From the NCBI GenBank assembly GCA_017561205.1, contig JAFZDL010000016.1:1-62359 (forward strand): a stretch of 62,359 nt of DNA. The letters run 5' to 3'. The position numbers and the translations under genes are program-made. This DNA is from Oscillospiraceae bacterium. GTDB taxonomy: Bacteria > Bacillota > Clostridia > Oscillospirales > Oscillospiraceae. Positions within the stretch are counted from its first letter, which is position 1. Each line of letters opens with the position of its first letter. The notes under the pieces were generated by a model that worked only from the letters and a program-made list of their open reading frames with translations, did not search any database and was not told the DNA's origin. Positions 60,543 through 62,359 of the stretch are shown piece by piece.

Positions 60543-61403
60543 ATGAGCTATAAAATTATTACCGATTCTTGCTGCGATATGTCCCAGCAGATGTATGCCG
60601 ATTTGGATTTGACCGTTGTGGCCCTCAATGTTACCATCAAGGACGAGACCATTAACCAATACACCGAGGAACGGCTGAAGGAGATTTATGCCGCCCTGCG
60701 GGAAAAAGAACACGCAACCACCGCTGCTGCCAATCCTCAGGATTGGGAGGATGCCATTGCCCCTGTTTTGGAGCAGGGCATGGATGCTTTGGTGCTGGCT
60801 TTCTCTTCTGGTCTTTCCACCACTTATCAGTCTGCAGTGATTGCAGCTGAGGAGCTGATGGAACGCTACCCCGGCAGAACCGTCAAGGTGGTGGATACAC
60901 TGTGCGCATCTATGGGCCAGGGCCTTCTGGCTTACTATGCCTGCAAAAAGCGGGATGCCGGTTTCTCCCTGGAGGATCTGACCGCCTGGTGTGAGGAAAA
61001 CAAGCACCATATCGCCCACTGGGTCACCGTGGACGATCTGTTCCACCTGAAGCGTGGCGGCCGTGTCAGCGCAGCTACCGCAGTTGCCGGCACCATGCTG
61101 CAGATCAAGCCCATCATCCATGTGGATGAAGAGGGTCGCTTGGTCAATGTGGGCAAGGCCCGTGGCCGTAAGGCAGCCCTGCAGACCCTGGCAAAGAAGA
61201 TGGCTGACACTCAGATTGTTGGCGCAAATGATACCATCTTCATCTCTCACGGCGATTGCATCGAGGATGCTGAGGCACTGGCTGAGATGCTGAAGGAGCA
61301 GTGCGGTGTGAAGGAAGTTGTGATCCATTACATCGGCGCGGTGATCGGCTCTCACGCCGGCCCCGGTACTGTGGCTCTGTTCTTCCTGGCAAACGAAAGA
61401 TAA
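60543..61403 (+). CDS. DegV-family fatty-acid-binding protein
   Basis: A 286-residue protein. It begins MSYKIITDSCCDMSQQ; the family's TDSxxD pattern and LAFSSGLSTTYQSA bind the lipid carboxylate. DegV/FakB proteins present fatty acids to the FakA kinase for phosphorylation. fakA is not near. GAAGGAG precedes ATG. A terminator follows at once. Confidence 0.95.
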   Translation: MSYKIITDSCCDMSQQMYADLDLTVVALNVTIKDETINQYTEERLKEIYAALREKEHATTAAANPQDWEDAIAPVLEQGMDALVLAFSSGLSTTYQSAVIAAEELMERYPGRTVKVVDTLCASMGQGLLAYYACKKRDAGFSLEDLTAWCEENKHHIAHWVTVDDLFHLKRGGRVSAATAVAGTMLQIKPIIHVDEEGRLVNVGKARGRKAALQTLAKKMADTQIVGANDTIFISHGDCIEDAEALAEMLKEQCGVKEVVIHYIGAVIGSHAGPGTVALFFLANER

Positions 61404-61405
61404 GA

Positions 61406-61436
61406 AAAAGGAGCGGAAAACCGCTCCTTTTTTTAA
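61406..61436 (+). terminator. terminator after degV
   Basis: AAAAAGGAGCGG/CCGCTCCTTTTTTT with AAAA loop. Confidence 0.95.
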
Positions 61437-61548
61437 TGCAAAATGCAAAGTGTAAAGTGCAAAATTGCGGTTTCGCTTCGCGACTTATTTGATTTATTGC
61501 CGCAGGCAATACCTTCATTTTGCATTCTGCATTTAACATTTTGCATTA
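61437..61548. repeat. family C element, copy C6
   Basis: AATGCAAAATGCAAAGTG ... AACATTTTGCATTA, inverse orientation to C1-C4 (CATTTTGC end follows GGCAATACC). Hairpins TCGCTTCGCGA and TTGCCGCAGGCAA. Confidence 0.85.
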
Positions 61549-61552
61549 CAAA

Positions 61553-61580
61553 AAGCGGTGCAACCGAAGTTGCACCGCTT
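61553..61580 (-). terminator. terminator after the EF-G gene
   Basis: AAGCGGTGCAAC/GTTGCACCGCTT with CGAA loop and minus-strand CTTTTTG. Confidence 0.9.
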
Positions 61581-61586
61581 ATGTTT

Positions 61587-62359
61587 TTATTCGTCGTTCT
61601 TAGCTTCGTCGATGATTTTCTGCTGGTTGGCCTTGGGCACTTCTTCGTAACGGACAAATTCCAGAGTGAAGGTGCCGCGTGCCTGGGTCATAGCCCGCAG
61701 GTCAATGGCATAGTTGCTCATTTCAGCCATGGGAACTTCAGCTTCCACCACGGTGTTGCCGTCGGCATCGGGATTCATACCCAGAGGACGGCCGCGGCGC
61801 TTGCTCAGGTCGCCCATCACGTCGCCGACATAGCTTTCCGGAACGGTAACAGCCAAAGCGCCAACAGGCTCCAGCAGAGTGGGAGCGGCGTTGGGCATGG
61901 CTTCCTTGAAGGCCAGGATAGCGGCCAGCTTAAATGCCATTTCGTTGGAGTCAACGGGGTGGTAAGAGCCATCGTACAGAACAGCCTTCAGACCAACCAT
62001 GGGATAGCCGGCCAGGGGGCCCTTCAGAACGGCTTCCTGCACGCCCTTTTCAACAGCGGGGTTGAAGTTCTTGGGCACAGCGCCGCCTACAACTTCTACA
62101 TCAAAGATCAGTTCGTCCTGCTCATCCTGGGGAGAGAACCGGATCCAAACATCACCGAACTGACCGCTGCCGCCGGTCTGCTTCTTATGACGGCCGTGGG
62201 CCTCGACGGTCTTCTTGATCTTCTCGCGGAAAGCGACCTTGGCGGGGCTCAGCTCAGCATCCACACCAAAGCGGCTCTTCAGCTTGGCAACCAGCACGTC
62301 CAGATGCTGATCGCCGGCGCCGGAGATAACCAGCTGATGGGTCTCAGCATTGTTGACCA
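61587..62359 (-). CDS. elongation factor G-like GTPase (C-terminal part, runs off window)
   Basis: The visible 257 or so residues are the C-terminal half (domains III-V): ISGAGDQHLDVL, then HGRHKKQTGGSGQFGD, NPAVEKGVQEAV, and GRPLGMNPDADGNTVVEAEVPMAEM. EF-G catalyses ribosomal translocation. The HKKQTGGSGQFGD sequence and AEVPMAEM tail suggest a second EF-G type (EF-G II-like) rather than the str-operon EF-G, but the GTPase domain is outside the window. No rps/tuf genes nearby support that view. Confidence 0.85.
   Translation of the reverse strand, partial: VNNAETHQLVISGAGDQHLDVLVAKLKSRFGVDAELSPAKVAFREKIKKTVEAHGRHKKQTGGSGQFGDVWIRFSPQDEQDELIFDVEVVGGAVPKNFNPAVEKGVQEAVLKGPLAGYPMVGLKAVLYDGSYHPVDSNEMAFKLAAILAFKEAMPNAAPTLLEPVGALAVTVPESYVGDVMGDLSKRRGRPLGMNPDADGNTVVEAEVPMAEMSNYAIDLRAMTQARGTFTLEFVRYEEVPKANQQKIIDEAKNDE

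Overview
The window looks like chromosomal DNA from a Clostridia-class Firmicute of the Oscillospiraceae/Ruminococcaceae type. This rests on strong AGGAGG-type ribosome sites, consensus sigma-A promoters, a CIRCE-controlled groESL, a parAB-serS block with perfect parS sites, Firmicute families (DUF1836, DUF3048, DUF3810, PheB-like ACT, YtvI-like), NfnAB, and moderate GC (mid-50s percent by eye). Placement below class is inference. No prophage, transposase or CRISPR array was seen; the unusual content is small palindromic repeats and several small regulated units.

Layout. 1-2600 (minus): a zinc-ribbon protein and uppP-ruvB. 2600-6300 (plus): an OmpR-type two-component pair behind PHO-box-like repeats, a PDZ membrane protein and an acyl-ACP thioesterase. 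6300-6700: a gene-free stretch with three DnaA-box-like sites. 6700-13950: GH25 lysozyme, ACT protein, YtvI-like permease, ruvC-ruvA, mtaB, a DUF3810 membrane protein and rsmG. 14000-20700: an oppABCDF peptide importer. 21100-23630: DUF1836-hflK-hflC. 23700-27400: zinc-ribbon protein, parS, parA, parB, pspC, serS. 27400-30700: mscL, a lipoprotein and nfnAB. 30750-31420: an HTH regulator and a divergent small gene between two near-identical hairpins. 31400-39100: a Cys/Gly-rich peptide, nucleotidyltransferase, gluQ, capA-like, MATE, PHP phosphatase, gtrA/gtrB-like. 39160-39700: tRNA-Lys, tRNA-Gln and a structured element next to a duplicated tRNA-Lys 3' end. 39700-46620: divergent cysE/cysK, murA, rsmF-like, groEL-groES. 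46800-49950: dnaD-dnaC-gph-yfbR operon. 50200-54700: prfC, a second MATE and a DUF3048 lipoprotein. 55440-62359: rlmD, GNAT, nrdR-sdpI-like, a CDF transporter, degV and the 3' end of an EF-G gene.

At least five repeat families are scattered through the window. Family A (11 copies, 93-125 bp, ends TGTCATCC/GAATGACA) is a long imperfect palindrome; one copy lies in frame inside rlmD. Family B (about 4 copies) begins TGTCATTGCGA. Family C (6 copies) is built from TGCAAAATG/CATTTTGCA arms around two small hairpins. Family D is a short repeat that brackets two family A copies. Family E (2 copies) sits at the 3' end of both MATE genes. Many apparent 5' extensions of genes are just these repeats read through, so starts here were set from ribosome sites.

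Functional themes: origin-proximal or segregation genes (parAB/parS, rsmG, dnaD/dnaC; dnaA is not in the window), recombination (ruvABC), envelope synthesis (uppP, murA, thioesterase, GtrA/GtrB), translation and RNA modification (serS, gluQ, mtaB, rsmG, rsmF, rlmD, prfC, EF-G), peptide uptake, cysteine synthesis and redox balance.
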